Assembly: GCA_001599355.1 (NCBI GenBank) | Contig: BCGQ01000006.1 | Span: forward strand, 620,001-684,000 | Source: Nakazawaea peltata | Lineage: Eukaryota; Ascomycota; Pichiomycetes; Alaninales; Pachysolenaceae | Length of the DNA stretch: 64,000 nucleotides | Reading direction: 5' to 3' | Shown here: one piece after another, positions 1-9,173 of the stretch | How positions within the stretch are numbered: position 1 is the stretch's first letter | How the letters are laid out: the number at the start of each line of letters is the position of its first letter | Notes under the pieces: generated by a model | The model's input: the letters and a program-made list of their open reading frames with translations, nothing else | The model's database searches: none | What the model was told of the DNA's origin: nothing | Translations under genes and position numbers: made by a program

Positions 1-300
1 TTTCTGTAGAAGTTGTTGCAGCAGCTGGAGTAATTTCACTTGTAGTGGTCTCAGCTACTGGAGTAGCCTCAGTTGAGGTAGTGGTAGCGGCTGGAGTAGC
101 ATCAGTAGAAGTGGTAGTCTCAGCTGGAGTGGTTTCAGCTGGAGTAGTTTCATTTGTTGTTGTAGTAGCAACAACTGGAGTAGTAGTAGTAGCAGCATCT
201 GTAGTGGTAGCTGGAGTGGTTTCGCTTGTTGTAGTCTCAGCTACTGGAGTGGTCTCAACAGTAGCTTCAGTAGTAGTTGCAGCACTGTCTTCAGTAACAG
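1..300. repeat. Imperfect coding minisatellite (Thr/Glu/Pro repeats)
   Basis: On the + strand the unit reads roughly as gctggagtggtctcag/gctactggagtagtctcag, repeated about a dozen times with substitutions. It encodes the Thr-rich stalk of the secreted protein on the opposite strand. Such tracts commonly vary in length between strains. The array continues off the left edge. Confidence 0.7.
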
Positions 301-640
301 TGATAGTAACTCTGTTTCCATATTGGTCAATCTCGATAATTCTCTCAATAGTGTGAGTGTGATAGATAGTGTGAGTATGTGTAATGTAGTTGGTGTAAGT
401 CAAACCGTTGGCAACAACTGTGGATGTGTCAACAGAGTAAGTTGTGTCGGCATCGACCAGTCTCTTCGCAAGAGCGACAGAAGTAGTCATACCGTCAACA
501 TGGACAACATTATATGGAATATCGACAATAGGAGCAGCTGTTGTCAGTACCTCAATATTAGCAGTGGAAGTTTGTCTGATAGGAGCTGCTATCAGAAAAG
601 TTAATAAGGTGAGGATAAATAAAGCTTTTGTGGATTGCAT
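1..640 (-). CDS. Secreted Thr-rich mucin-like cell-wall protein, N-terminal part (cut by left edge)
   Basis: An open frame runs leftward from an ATG at 640 to the window edge without a stop, giving 213 codons; the C-terminus is missing. The first ~19 residues form a classical signal peptide (Lys5, a hydrophobic core, then Ala-Ala-Pro). Residues ~20-110 are a non-repetitive domain with a YITHTHTIYHTHTIE segment. From ~residue 115 on, the protein is a low-complexity Thr/Ala/Glu/Pro tract built of ETTPVAETTT-like repeats, expected to be O-mannosylated. This architecture matches yeast cell-wall or secreted proteins such as the PRY/CAP and SUN families, whose catalytic domains follow a Thr-rich linker. 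Which family applies cannot be told because that domain lies outside the window. A TTTATAAA at 753-760 sits ~113 bp upstream of the start. Divergent from RPS20. Confidence 0.75.
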   Translation of the reverse strand, partial: MQSTKALFILTLLTFLIAAPIRQTSTANIEVLTTAAPIVDIPYNVVHVDGMTTSVALAKRLVDADTTYSVDTSTVVANGLTYTNYITHTHTIYHTHTIERIIEIDQYGNRVTITVTEDSAATTTEATVETTPVAETTTSETTPATTTDAATTTTPVVATTTTNETTPAETTPAETTTSTDATPAATTTSTEATPVAETTTSEITPAAATTSTE

Positions 641-1626
641 TTTTGATGATTTGAATGAATGAATGACTGAATGTGAAAATGATGCAATATAGCTAAGCTG
701 AGTTTTGAAATGATTAATGAATGACTAGGTTAAACCTGAATTTAATTGAACGTTTATAAAGAGTGGAAGTGTTAATTTAAAAGAGATCAAAAGATATGAA
801 CCCCCGACCGGATCATTTCTTGTTTATATCTGATTTAAAATCATACATAGTGACAGAAGGCTGGATATAAGAGATCAATAAGATGAACACATCAATTGCT
901 TTCTATCAGCTAAACAGTGCATAATTATCGTCACACCCTACATATTGGGGCTAGAAGCCTCAAATTGCTCTGAAATATAGATGGTTGGTTTAGCCAAGTT
1001 CCCCAATTGGTATTTCCCTTTTCAAGAAAGGCTGGTTTTTTTCCCTTTTTGGCAAACTACGTGCATGCGGCTCAAAATTATTTTTCAGCTGGATCAATAT
1101 CGGTGGTCTTGTGAATGACATGAGATGAGTAGGCGGACTGCAAAGGCTATTGAGATCTATTGTTCAATGGAGGTAGCGAACGTTTCAGGTTACCTGTAGT
1201 GTGCAAGATGATCTTACTGATCAAAATCCAGTCAGGATTTCTCTCAACTAGTAAAACGTGGTTCTTGATTTTTCTTGTAAGCACATGATGAGATTACCAG
1301 CGATTGATATTACATATCCAAGACCTCATTGCAAGGCTTCGTTCCAGTGCTAATGAAAGGTAATTACAGTTCCAAGGCTTCCATGTGATCATGGTCATCC
1401 TAAAACCTGCCACCCCTATTTATATTTCTTGGTGTCCCGATGTTCCTCTAGTGCGCGTGGTGTAATGATTTTCTAGAGGGCTTCTGCCCTAATAATTTAT
1501 TAGCATTATGCTCAAGAAGAAAAAAAATTTTCTCACTCTTCGCTTTTTTCACTTGCCATAAAAAAAGAATATTCATTTTCATATTATAGTTCCTTTTAGT
1601 TCTTAACGTCAAATTAATCAATAAAA
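641..1626. promoter_or_regulatory. Divergent intergenic region, cell-wall gene / RPS20
   Basis: This ~1 kb region holds no convincing gene. Visible elements are a palindromic TTTATAAA at 753-760 serving the leftward gene, and an A-tract followed by TTTTCTC (about 1520-1540) plus pyrimidine runs just upstream of RPS20, as is usual for ribosomal protein promoters. I see no certain Rap1 or Tbf1 site. Confidence 0.4.
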
Positions 1627-1977
1627 ATGTCCGACATCAAAGAACAAAAAGCCGTTGAGCAACAAGAGATCCTTAAGATCAGAATCACCTTGACCTCCAC
1701 CAAGGTCAAGACCATCGAGAAGGTCTCTCAATCTATTATCAACAACGCTACTAGATTGAACCTGGTCAAGAAGGGTCCAGTTAGAATGCCAACCAAGGTC
1801 TTGAAGATTAACACCAGAAAGACTCCAAACGGTGAGGGTTCTAAGACCTGGGACCACTACGAGATGAGAATCCACAAGAGATACATCCACTTGCAAGCCC
1901 CAGCTGACCAAGTCAAGCAAATCACTCAAATCACTATCGAACCAGGAGTAGATGTTGAGGTCACCATTGCTGCTTAA
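1627..1977 (+). CDS. RPS20: 40S ribosomal protein uS10 (Rps20)
   Basis: This 116-residue protein matches eukaryotic uS10 over its full length. It contains [12 protein letters not shown] near the N-terminus, the [12 protein letters not shown] block, [24 protein letters not shown] in the middle and the [12 protein letters not shown]-terminus. It is part of the small-subunit head and acts in translation in the cytoplasm. The ATG follows an A-rich leader (ATAAAA), typical of highly expressed yeast genes. Leu is encoded mostly by TTG, consistent with high expression. Its single CTG (1762-1764) falls on a position that is Leu in S. cerevisiae, one of few sites that do not by themselves support the CUG=Ala reading. 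No intron is seen. Confidence 0.97.
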   Translation: MSDIKEQKAVEQQEILKIRITLTSTKVKTIEKVSQSIINNATRLNLVKKGPVRMPTKVLKINTRKTPNGEGSKTWDHYEMRIHKRYIHLQAPADQVKQITQITIEPGVDVEVTIAA

Positions 1978-2809
1978 GCGGTTTGAGATATGTTTTTAAT
2001 ATATTGAAATCTGTTTTAAGTAATCCTTGGAGAAGTCGGATCTTTGGTTCTGACACCGAGTAACTTCAAAGATGATGTTTATATGGTACTTTTTACTTTC
2101 TTAGAAGTGTATGTTACCTCTCCTGGTTTATTATCTGTGTCCACTTAGATCACTCCATGAAGGCTCTAGGTTATGTTTTTTTGACGTTGCATTACTGTCA
2201 GCTGGAGTGGCAGGTGAGATCTTATAATATCGAGGTTACAAATACTTCTGGAATAGATGCTGTTTTATATAGATAAAAAATATTATGTTTGCTTCATTGT
2301 TACTTGATTAAGAATCAGGTCTACATTTTCAAACTATTGTAGTTGATTAACAGATATTATTACTTTGCACTTAACCGTCTACCCTCTACCTCTTAACCCG
2401 AAAGTTCACCATCTAGAAGTGAAAAATCTATAAAGGTAGTGCACAAGATCACGATTACATATCTTTCTCTTCCTCCCCGCTGATTCATAAAGTGCTCAGA
2501 TATTTGAACAATACTTAATTTTCCCAATCGGGCAAAACATAAACACTCAAAACGGATAAAAATTTTAATTAGGATTATTTAGGACTTATCATCATTTGCA
2601 GAGGTATCTGAAACCTTTTGGTTGAATTAAGTGAATTAGAAGTGGGTGAGACATTTTTGGAGGAGACTTAAGCAAAGCCGGTTAAATTAATTTAGAGGCT
2701 GTAAAGACATCAGAGAACACTTGAGAGCATTTGCTGTCATATAGAAACCACTACCTTGCTATCAAATTGGGGGTTAGAGACGAGCAAAGAGTCGTAAAAA
2801 TACAAGAAG
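1978..2809. other. Intergenic region RPS20 - HOF1
   Basis: About 830 bp between two same-strand genes, containing the RPS20 3' end and HOF1 promoter. It is AT-rich, with no ORF of interest, no tRNA and no clear repeat. An AAAAATTTTAATT stretch lies near 2557-2570. Nothing else is recognisable. Confidence 0.4.
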
Positions 2810-4747
2810 ATGACGACGGAAGATAGAAGTTTTGCCACTAATTTCTGGGATGAAGAAGATAAAGGAGTTTCTGTTGTAGAGACCAAGTTCAAGAATGCCC
2901 GTCAGACCTTTGATACATTGTATCATTTCTACAAGGAAAGAATACAGATGGAGGAAGAGTATGGTAGACGGTTGAGTTCCATGACAAGGAAGGTCAATGT
3001 AGGGTCCACAGAAATGGGAGCCACAGGAGGGTTTTTTGAGACTTTGAGATTAGAGACGGAACAAATGGCCAAAGCACATATTACTCTGGGTCAACTGATC
3101 AATAATGAAGTATTCAAACCCTTGGACAATTTTATGTCTTCATTCAAGGCTCGTAAGAGGGCCATTGAGTCTTCTATTATGAAGGTAATTAAATACAAAA
3201 GAACGATAAACTCCAAATTGGAGACATTAAGATCCAAATATGAATCTGAATGCCTCAGATTCCGTGCTATGAGTGCTGATAAACTTCTTGTTGAAGGAAA
3301 CGAGCTCAGACGATTGGAAGCTAAGTTGGAGAAGTCGGAGGAGCTGATAAATACTACAAGAAAGGGCTATTATGAGGTCTACAAAGAAGCAGTTGAGATT
3401 CATGAGAGATATATCAGAGAATGGAGACTGGCGTTAACAAAATACCAAGAATTGGAAGAAGAGAGAATCAAGTTCCTTCGTTCGAACGTCTGGACATACT
3501 GTAATTTGATCTCTATTAGTTGTGTTAACACAGACACTTCATCTGAGAACATTAGAATATCTTTGGAGAAATGTGAAGCCAGAAAAGAAATAGAGAAGTT
3601 TGTTGAGAGGTATGGAACAGGAAAAGTAGCTCCTGCATTACCAAAATTCATTGATTATATTAACCCTGATGCAGCAGCAGCAGCTGAATCTGAGGCATCA
3701 TCGAGAGGTGTAGGATCTTCCGATGGATCTTCTCATACTGCTGGAATTCTTCCTTCTGCTGAGTCTTCTTCGACAATCAAAATCACCAAGAAGCCTCCTC
3801 CTCAAGAGATCAGCGAACAGTCTAATACATTGCTAATGTTGCATAAGAGAAGTGATGAGACTAGACAAGGATTTGAGCAACAACTGCAAAAGGAAGAGAC
3901 TGAAGTGAGGAGACTGACTTCGGAGCATCGTCGTTCTAGACTTATAAGTACCACTACAAGGACACGACTTGATCCTCCTGCATCATCTGAGTACTCAGAC
4001 CCATCGAGCTCTCAAAACCACTCTCATAAATCTTCTTCCAACTATAATCCTTCTAGTCAATACTCGGAGCCTACTGATCTGTCAATCCACAATCAACATA
4101 TGGCAGCTTCGGGATCTAGTGATGGTGGACAAAAGCACTGGAATTCTCCACAACGTAGAAGACGTAGTCGTGGTAGTATGCAAGCATTATCAGACTATTC
4201 ATCATCAAATTATGAGTCTTCTATGTCTCTGTCTGCAGGAAGCAAGCGTAAATCTTTTGTCCTCTTGCAAAAGGGGGATGATGTTGAGTTGCCAAAGGAT
4301 GATATTTTGAGATCTACATTGAGAGATTTACAACTGGGAGGGAATGGTGATATGAATGCTTTGAAGAAGTCAATACGACCAAAAAGTACACACTTCGAGC
4401 TGCAACAACCTCAAATGGAGAAGAGCACTAGACAAAGACCTCAGTCAATGCTTATTGAAAGAGCAAGTGTTAATATTCAACCGATGATTGAAACACAACC
4501 TCAATCTAGTACGGCCATTTCCTCATCGGCCGGCGATTTACCAAAGCTCGCCCCATTGACAAAGCGTCCCGTTCTTAGGTACTGTCGCGCAGCTTATTCT
4601 TATAAAGCTAAAGAAGAAGACGAATGCAGTTTTAAGAAAAAGGATATTGTTCTTGTATTAGATGATGGAGATTTATGGTGGTCTGTTGAAGTTTTAGGTA
4701 AACAAGAGGTGGGTCAAGCACCAAGTAATTATCTTGTACCTTTATAG
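2810..4747 (+). CDS. HOF1: F-BAR/SH3 cytokinesis protein (Hof1/Cyk2, Cdc15-like)
   Basis: 645 residues, close to S. cerevisiae Hof1 (669). Residues ~5-285 are an F-BAR domain beginning SFATNFWDEEDKGV and rich in long charged helices (ARKEIEKFVERYGTG at its end). Residues ~290-585 are a disordered Ser/Thr/Gln-rich linker with many basic-Ser motifs, expected to be a phosphorylation target. Residues 589-645 are an SH3 domain with the ALYDY-like AAYSY, the WW pair (DLWWSVE) and a terminal PSNYLVPL. In relatives, the protein binds membrane at the bud neck and links the actomyosin ring to septins and septum synthesis. Bzz1/Syp1-type F-BAR proteins are alternatives, but the single C-terminal SH3 and length favour Hof1. 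Confidence 0.88.
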   Translation: MTTEDRSFATNFWDEEDKGVSVVETKFKNARQTFDTLYHFYKERIQMEEEYGRRLSSMTRKVNVGSTEMGATGGFFETLRLETEQMAKAHITLGQLINNEVFKPLDNFMSSFKARKRAIESSIMKVIKYKRTINSKLETLRSKYESECLRFRAMSADKLLVEGNELRRLEAKLEKSEELINTTRKGYYEVYKEAVEIHERYIREWRLALTKYQELEEERIKFLRSNVWTYCNLISISCVNTDTSSENIRISLEKCEARKEIEKFVERYGTGKVAPALPKFIDYINPDAAAAAESEASSRGVGSSDGSSHTAGILPSAESSSTIKITKKPPPQEISEQSNTLLMLHKRSDETRQGFEQQLQKEETEVRRLTSEHRRSRLISTTTRTRLDPPASSEYSDPSSSQNHSHKSSSNYNPSSQYSEPTDLSIHNQHMAASGSSDGGQKHWNSPQRRRRSRGSMQALSDYSSSNYESSMSLSAGSKRKSFVLLQKGDDVELPKDDILRSTLRDLQLGGNGDMNALKKSIRPKSTHFELQQPQMEKSTRQRPQSMLIERASVNIQPMIETQPQSSTAISSSAGDLPKLAPLTKRPVLRYCRAAYSYKAKEEDECSFKKKDIVLVLDDGDLWWSVEVLGKQEVGQAPSNYLVPL

Positions 4748-5391
4748 GATAATAATACCGGGGATAATTTTGAAATGAGTAGGATTAGTAGAGTAAATCT
4801 GTAAGTGTGGTAAATGAAAGGCGTATTAGTCAATTACTTGGGGTAATATCATTATGAATTCGATCAGTAGTGAGTCGTTCTCCAAGTGTATTCTTCTCCA
4901 CCCTTTCTTAGCTCATCTTTGGTGATGTGCGCTTTAAAGTTGATTTGGCCCGTATAGAAAGGGCAAAGATAAGGAAAGGGGAAAAGGGCAAGAAAATGAC
5001 AGAAGCCAATAGGGGTTGTAGTTTAACGGTGAAATGACAGACAAATATCACAAGTCTTCTGTGTATAATGTCTGACCTAATGTATGTTTGGAGTATTAAG
5101 AGTCTCTAGTCACTTTTTTCCCATTACTCTTCATATTACTCTCTTCCTATTACCCCTTCCTCTCTACCCCCTCTCCCATACCCCTCTTATCTCTTTCCCC
5201 GATCTGCCCTCTCATCTGCCCCATGGCAAATTATCAAGCACACGCACCGATTGCTCTGCAAGTTACGGAAACCCCCGAGAGAAAAGACTCGATAAGCGAC
5301 TGAAACGACAAGGCACCACCAGATAAAAAGGTATTAATATCAACTAGACCAAAGTCATTGGTAGCTGGAAGCAAATCAGTATCGAAACGTA
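4748..5391. other. Intergenic region HOF1 - MNR2
   Basis: About 640 bp. It holds a strongly pyrimidine-rich stretch (about 5095-5225) and AT-rich sequence just before the MNR2 start. The short open frame at 5084-5326 is a by-product of the TC-rich tract and has no gene-like features. Confidence 0.4.
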
Positions 5392-8300
5392 ATGTCACAT
5401 GATCCTGACTCTCCGCGCTCTACTCTGGTAGACCCAAAACTGGAGTTGCCCCCATCACCAAATAGCGCTGTCAAGCCTAGTGACGATGGTATCACGCTGG
5501 TTAGATCTGCTGATAGTGGACATAAAAGACGAGGAAGAAGAGCCAGTTTCAGTTCCTCGATTCTTACAGGTCCTGGCTCACAAACTACAAGTTCAGCTAC
5601 TCATGTCCATCCCCATGTCCCCCATAATATCCTGGAAGAACCAACTAATACCGCCGATACTCAGAGTGAAAATGAAGAAGATAATGCTAATTACAATTAT
5701 ACAATTAATGAAATGAATATGAGTGATGGTGATAATGAGGAAAGAGAACTAGATGCATTTGGTATTGACCATCAGAACACTTCCTCCGACAGAGATCGTA
5801 TTGGCGGTGGCTTTATTGACCACACTAGAGTTGGAGCGGCTGTGAATGCCAATAGTGCCGGGGCTGCTATGCAAGCAGCGATGTTCACACCACATCGTGC
5901 ATCTGTCGGATCTACTAAGAGACTGAGGAATCATCATAACTCAGTGGTTGGGTCTGTTGGAAGTGTGACTTCTCCTGTTGAGAATGCCAGACGTAAATCA
6001 TCTTCTTCATCTTTGACTGCCAAATATCAATCGCAAACTTTGAACCTGTCTCAGATTACTAGGCCTAGTTTTGCTGAGCAATGGATTGCAAGACATAATT
6101 CCACTGGAGAAGATACCAAATCTCCCTTCTCTTCTTCCAGTCGTGCTCAGCCCATCATAGGAACTACCAGGAACAATTCCACCAAGTATATTCCTGATGA
6201 TTTGAAAGCTAGTTATGGAGCTATTCCCTCCAGTATTTCCCGTGAGAATGCCGAACGTAGACATCATAGACTGAGTCAGCATCACGCTAGATATCAACCA
6301 ATGGGAGATTCTCCATTCTCGGATGACTATACTGATACTTTGCCTGGTCCTTCAGTTGGGTCTCCAACTGGTCCAGGTCTTAGAAGACATTCCACAGTTT
6401 CTTCTGAGAGTGACGAATTTGAATTCAGCGGTTCTAATCCAAGTTCTCGTCGTTCTTCTGATACTAATTCTTTGGATGATGTATGTTTCCCCTTGGATCA
6501 AGAAGGAGAAGGTATCGATAAGGCATGGCCAGATTTACAGGTCTTAGAAGAGTTTGCTCTGAGAGAACGTGCAGAATTAGAAGAGATCACACTTCTGAAT
6601 GCTATGGAATTCCAAAGTAAACAGCAACTGCTGCTGCTGCTGCAACAACTGCTGAATGTTCTGCAACAGATCCAAGGTCTGTCAAGTCGTAATAGTATCA
6701 CTAGTGGTAGTGTCACGGCAGGATCAACTACGGCTGTTAATTTCCAGACTCCTCTTATCACTTCTATCGATACAAATGCTCCAATGTCAAAACTCCGTAT
6801 CAATGAGGCTGAACCTATCAATGGTCGTTTACGTCCTCCTAAAATGGTACCTTGGGACCCTCGGTCTCGTCTGCAACAGCATGCTTCGTATATTCTTAAT
6901 AGCCAGGGAGCCATACCAACTGCTAGTACTCTTTCTGGGGCTGCTCTGATGCTTAATAACCAAAACGGAAACTTTGAATATTCCAAATCACTCATTGACC
7001 AGTTCAGATTCACATATTTCAGAGAAGATTTGGACAGTACTGTCCATTCACCTTCGATTTCTGGACTTTTGCATGAAGATCAGACTTTTGCAGACTTGTT
7101 TTCCCTGGCACATTATGGAGCCGATGGCCTGCGTTATAGTAACTCGTCTTCTACACCTCTTTCTAAGACTCCTACGGTTCAACCACCTGTTGGACTGTCT
7201 CATAGCTTTGAAGGAGCATCTCATAGTCATAATCTGAGTCTTTCTAAAACTCCAACACCATCTTTCAGTGCTGGTCCTGCCCCTGCTGCAAGTATAGAAA
7301 TTGGCCTGGATGGTGCTGAGGAGCCTGAATCTGTCCTGCCATTCTGGCTTGACGTATTAAATCCAACAGAAGAAGAAATGAAAGTATTGTCTAAGCTGTT
7401 TGGTATTCATCCATTGACCACCGAGGACATCTTCCTTGGAGAAACCCGTGAGAAAGTAGAATTATTCAGAGATTATTATCTTGTATGTTTCCGTTCGTTT
7501 GATATAGTCCATGAGAGATTCAAACAGAAGAGAGCTTGGGAGAAATCCCATGAGCTGAAAAATAGTGAAGATGATGATGATGAGGGTAAGCCTTCAAAAT
7601 TACAGTCTTTATTAAGCAGGATTGGTTTATCCAGACGTATCTCTTCTCTTTCATTAGGAGCAAACTCGGAGTCTTCGAGATCTTCACTTTCCGAGACCGC
7701 ATCTCAAAAAGCCAAGCTGAGACGTCAAAGATTGAAAGAGAACAAACAGAAAGGTGGATACAGACATAAGCCAAGAGAGGGAGAATTGGCTCCTTTGAAT
7801 ATGTATATTATTGTGTTCCGAGACGGTGTGATTACCTTCCATTTCGCCCCTACTCCACATCCAGTAAATGTCAGACGTAGAGCTCGTTTATTGAGAGATT
7901 ATTTGACTGTGAGTGCTGACTGGATCGGATACGCTTTGATCGATGATATCACTGATGCATTTGCCCCAATGATCGAGAGTATTGAAGATGAAGTTAATCT
8001 GATCGAAGATGCGATTTTGAAAATGAATAGCTACGATTCGGATGATGATTCGGACGACGATGACGATTCAGACGACGATAACAGTTCGAGCGATTCTGAT
8101 TCGGATTACGAAAACAAGCCTTTTTGGAAACAGAAGAACTCTACTGCTTATTCCCCGTTGCTGCAGCAGGACAACAAATCTGTATTCTCGCGTAAGAGTA
8201 AACGTTCCAATGCGTCGCATTCGACTCGGTCCTCTCGGTCCTCTCGCTCGTCTACTTCCTCATCGACCAATAATATCACGGGATGGAAAAAGAAGGGAGA

Positions 8301-8781
8301 TATGTTGCGGAGAATAGGTGAGTGCCGTAAAAAGGTGATGTCGATCTTACGATTATTGGGGTCTAAGGCGGACGTGATTAAAGGATTTGCTAAAAGATGT
8401 AACGAGCAATGGGAAGTTGCTCCTCGTAGTGAGATTGGTATGTACTTAGGGGACATCCAAGACCATATCGTCACTATGGTACAATCGCTCAACCATTACG
8501 AAAAATTATTACTGAGATCTCATTCAAACTACTTGGCGCAGATCAACATCGATATGACTAGAGTGAATAATGACATGAACGATGTGTTGGGTAAGATCAC
8601 TATTTTGGGTACCGTCGTCCTTCCTATGAATATCATTACGGGGCTTTGGGGTATGAACGTGATTGTACCCGGCCAGGAGGTTGATAGTTTGTACTGGTTC
8701 TTTGGAATATTCTTCTCCATGTGTCTTCTTCTGTTGCTGTGCTATGCTTATGCAAGAAGAGCTGCAGGTTTAACCTCTTAA
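5392..8781 (+). CDS. MNR2: CorA-type vacuolar magnesium transporter (Mnr2-like)
   Basis: 1129 residues. A long disordered Ser-rich N-terminus (~1-640) precedes a CorA domain starting near LPFWLDVLNPTEEE. Signature blocks include TEDIFLGETREKVELFRDYY, RHKPREGELAPLNMYIIVFR, RRARLLRDYL and KGDMLRRIGECRKKVMSILR. Two C-terminal membrane segments flank the GMN filter motif (residues 1087-1089), followed by VIVPGQ. The GMNVIVPGQ context and KGDMLRRIGECRK block resemble Mnr2 more than plasma-membrane Alr1/Alr2. Mnr2 releases Mg2+ from vacuolar stores. An Asp/Ser-rich acidic loop (~residues 880-905) interrupts the cytosolic domain. At 6627-6641 there is a run of five CTG codons between Gln codons: a Leu run by the standard code, poly-Ala under the code inferred here. 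It is longer than S. cerevisiae Mnr2 (969), mainly in the N-terminus. Confidence 0.9.
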   Translation: MSHDPDSPRSTLVDPKLELPPSPNSAVKPSDDGITLVRSADSGHKRRGRRASFSSSILTGPGSQTTSSATHVHPHVPHNILEEPTNTADTQSENEEDNANYNYTINEMNMSDGDNEERELDAFGIDHQNTSSDRDRIGGGFIDHTRVGAAVNANSAGAAMQAAMFTPHRASVGSTKRLRNHHNSVVGSVGSVTSPVENARRKSSSSSLTAKYQSQTLNLSQITRPSFAEQWIARHNSTGEDTKSPFSSSSRAQPIIGTTRNNSTKYIPDDLKASYGAIPSSISRENAERRHHRLSQHHARYQPMGDSPFSDDYTDTLPGPSVGSPTGPGLRRHSTVSSESDEFEFSGSNPSSRRSSDTNSLDDVCFPLDQEGEGIDKAWPDLQVLEEFALRERAELEEITLLNAMEFQSKQQLLLLLQQLLNVLQQIQGLSSRNSITSGSVTAGSTTAVNFQTPLITSIDTNAPMSKLRINEAEPINGRLRPPKMVPWDPRSRLQQHASYILNSQGAIPTASTLSGAALMLNNQNGNFEYSKSLIDQFRFTYFREDLDSTVHSPSISGLLHEDQTFADLFSLAHYGADGLRYSNSSSTPLSKTPTVQPPVGLSHSFEGASHSHNLSLSKTPTPSFSAGPAPAASIEIGLDGAEEPESVLPFWLDVLNPTEEEMKVLSKLFGIHPLTTEDIFLGETREKVELFRDYYLVCFRSFDIVHERFKQKRAWEKSHELKNSEDDDDEGKPSKLQSLLSRIGLSRRISSLSLGANSESSRSSLSETASQKAKLRRQRLKENKQKGGYRHKPREGELAPLNMYIIVFRDGVITFHFAPTPHPVNVRRRARLLRDYLTVSADWIGYALIDDITDAFAPMIESIEDEVNLIEDAILKMNSYDSDDDSDDDDDSDDDNSSSDSDSDYENKPFWKQKNSTAYSPLLQQDNKSVFSRKSKRSNASHSTRSSRSSRSSTSSSTNNITGWKKKGDMLRRIGECRKKVMSILRLLGSKADVIKGFAKRCNEQWEVAPRSEIGMYLGDIQDHIVTMVQSLNHYEKLLLRSHSNYLAQINIDMTRVNNDMNDVLGKITILGTVVLPMNIITGLWGMNVIVPGQEVDSLYWFFGIFFSMCLLLLLCYAYARRAAGLTS

Positions 8782-9173
8782 GTTTGTAATCTATAGTGTA
8801 TATTCTAATGTGACATTAACATTTAAAATTAGTTAGAGAGGGGTTTGGGGCTTATAGTTCTAAAAAAGGGAGTGCGCAAAGCCGTGCGCATCGGAAATAA
8901 TTGCGATTTCGGGGCCGCCGGGAATAAGGGAGATTTCAAATAGAGTTAACTAAGGGAAAGGGTGGGGATAGTGTGAGCCAGGTGGGACAATTTAGTGGCT
9001 TCACATTTCATTAGTAATTATAGCTACCGAGTAATTATAGTTACCGAGTGATATGTATGATACCTATTGGTATTCGAGTTGATCTGAAACGTTAGTCAAT
9101 CTTATATAAATCTGTCGAGATATCCTCTTGGTCGATCTGAGTTCAGTAGCACTACAAGAATAAATATTTAAAG
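8782..9173 (+). promoter_or_regulatory. Promoter of first tandem reductase, with 17-bp direct repeat and Yap1-like sites
   Basis: Contains TATATAAA at 9103-9110, 64 bp before the ATG. A 17-bp unit, agtaattatagYtaccg, is directly repeated at 9013-9029 and 9030-9046. TTAGTAA (9011-9017) and TTAGTCA (9092-9098) match known Yap1 response elements. Stress regulation is an inference from these sites and from the behaviour of YNL134C-family genes. Confidence 0.45.

Noticed and set aside
1-604. Open frames on the + strand (45-356, 323-604, 444-662)
   Set aside because: They are antisense shadows of the Thr-rich secreted protein; Val/Ser-rich composition mirrors its Thr/Ala/Glu repeats and they begin at non-ATG codons or lack signals.
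5084-5326. 80-codon frame in the HOF1-MNR2 gap
   Set aside because: Translation of a pyrimidine-rich tract (Leu/Pro/Ser/His); no conserved features.
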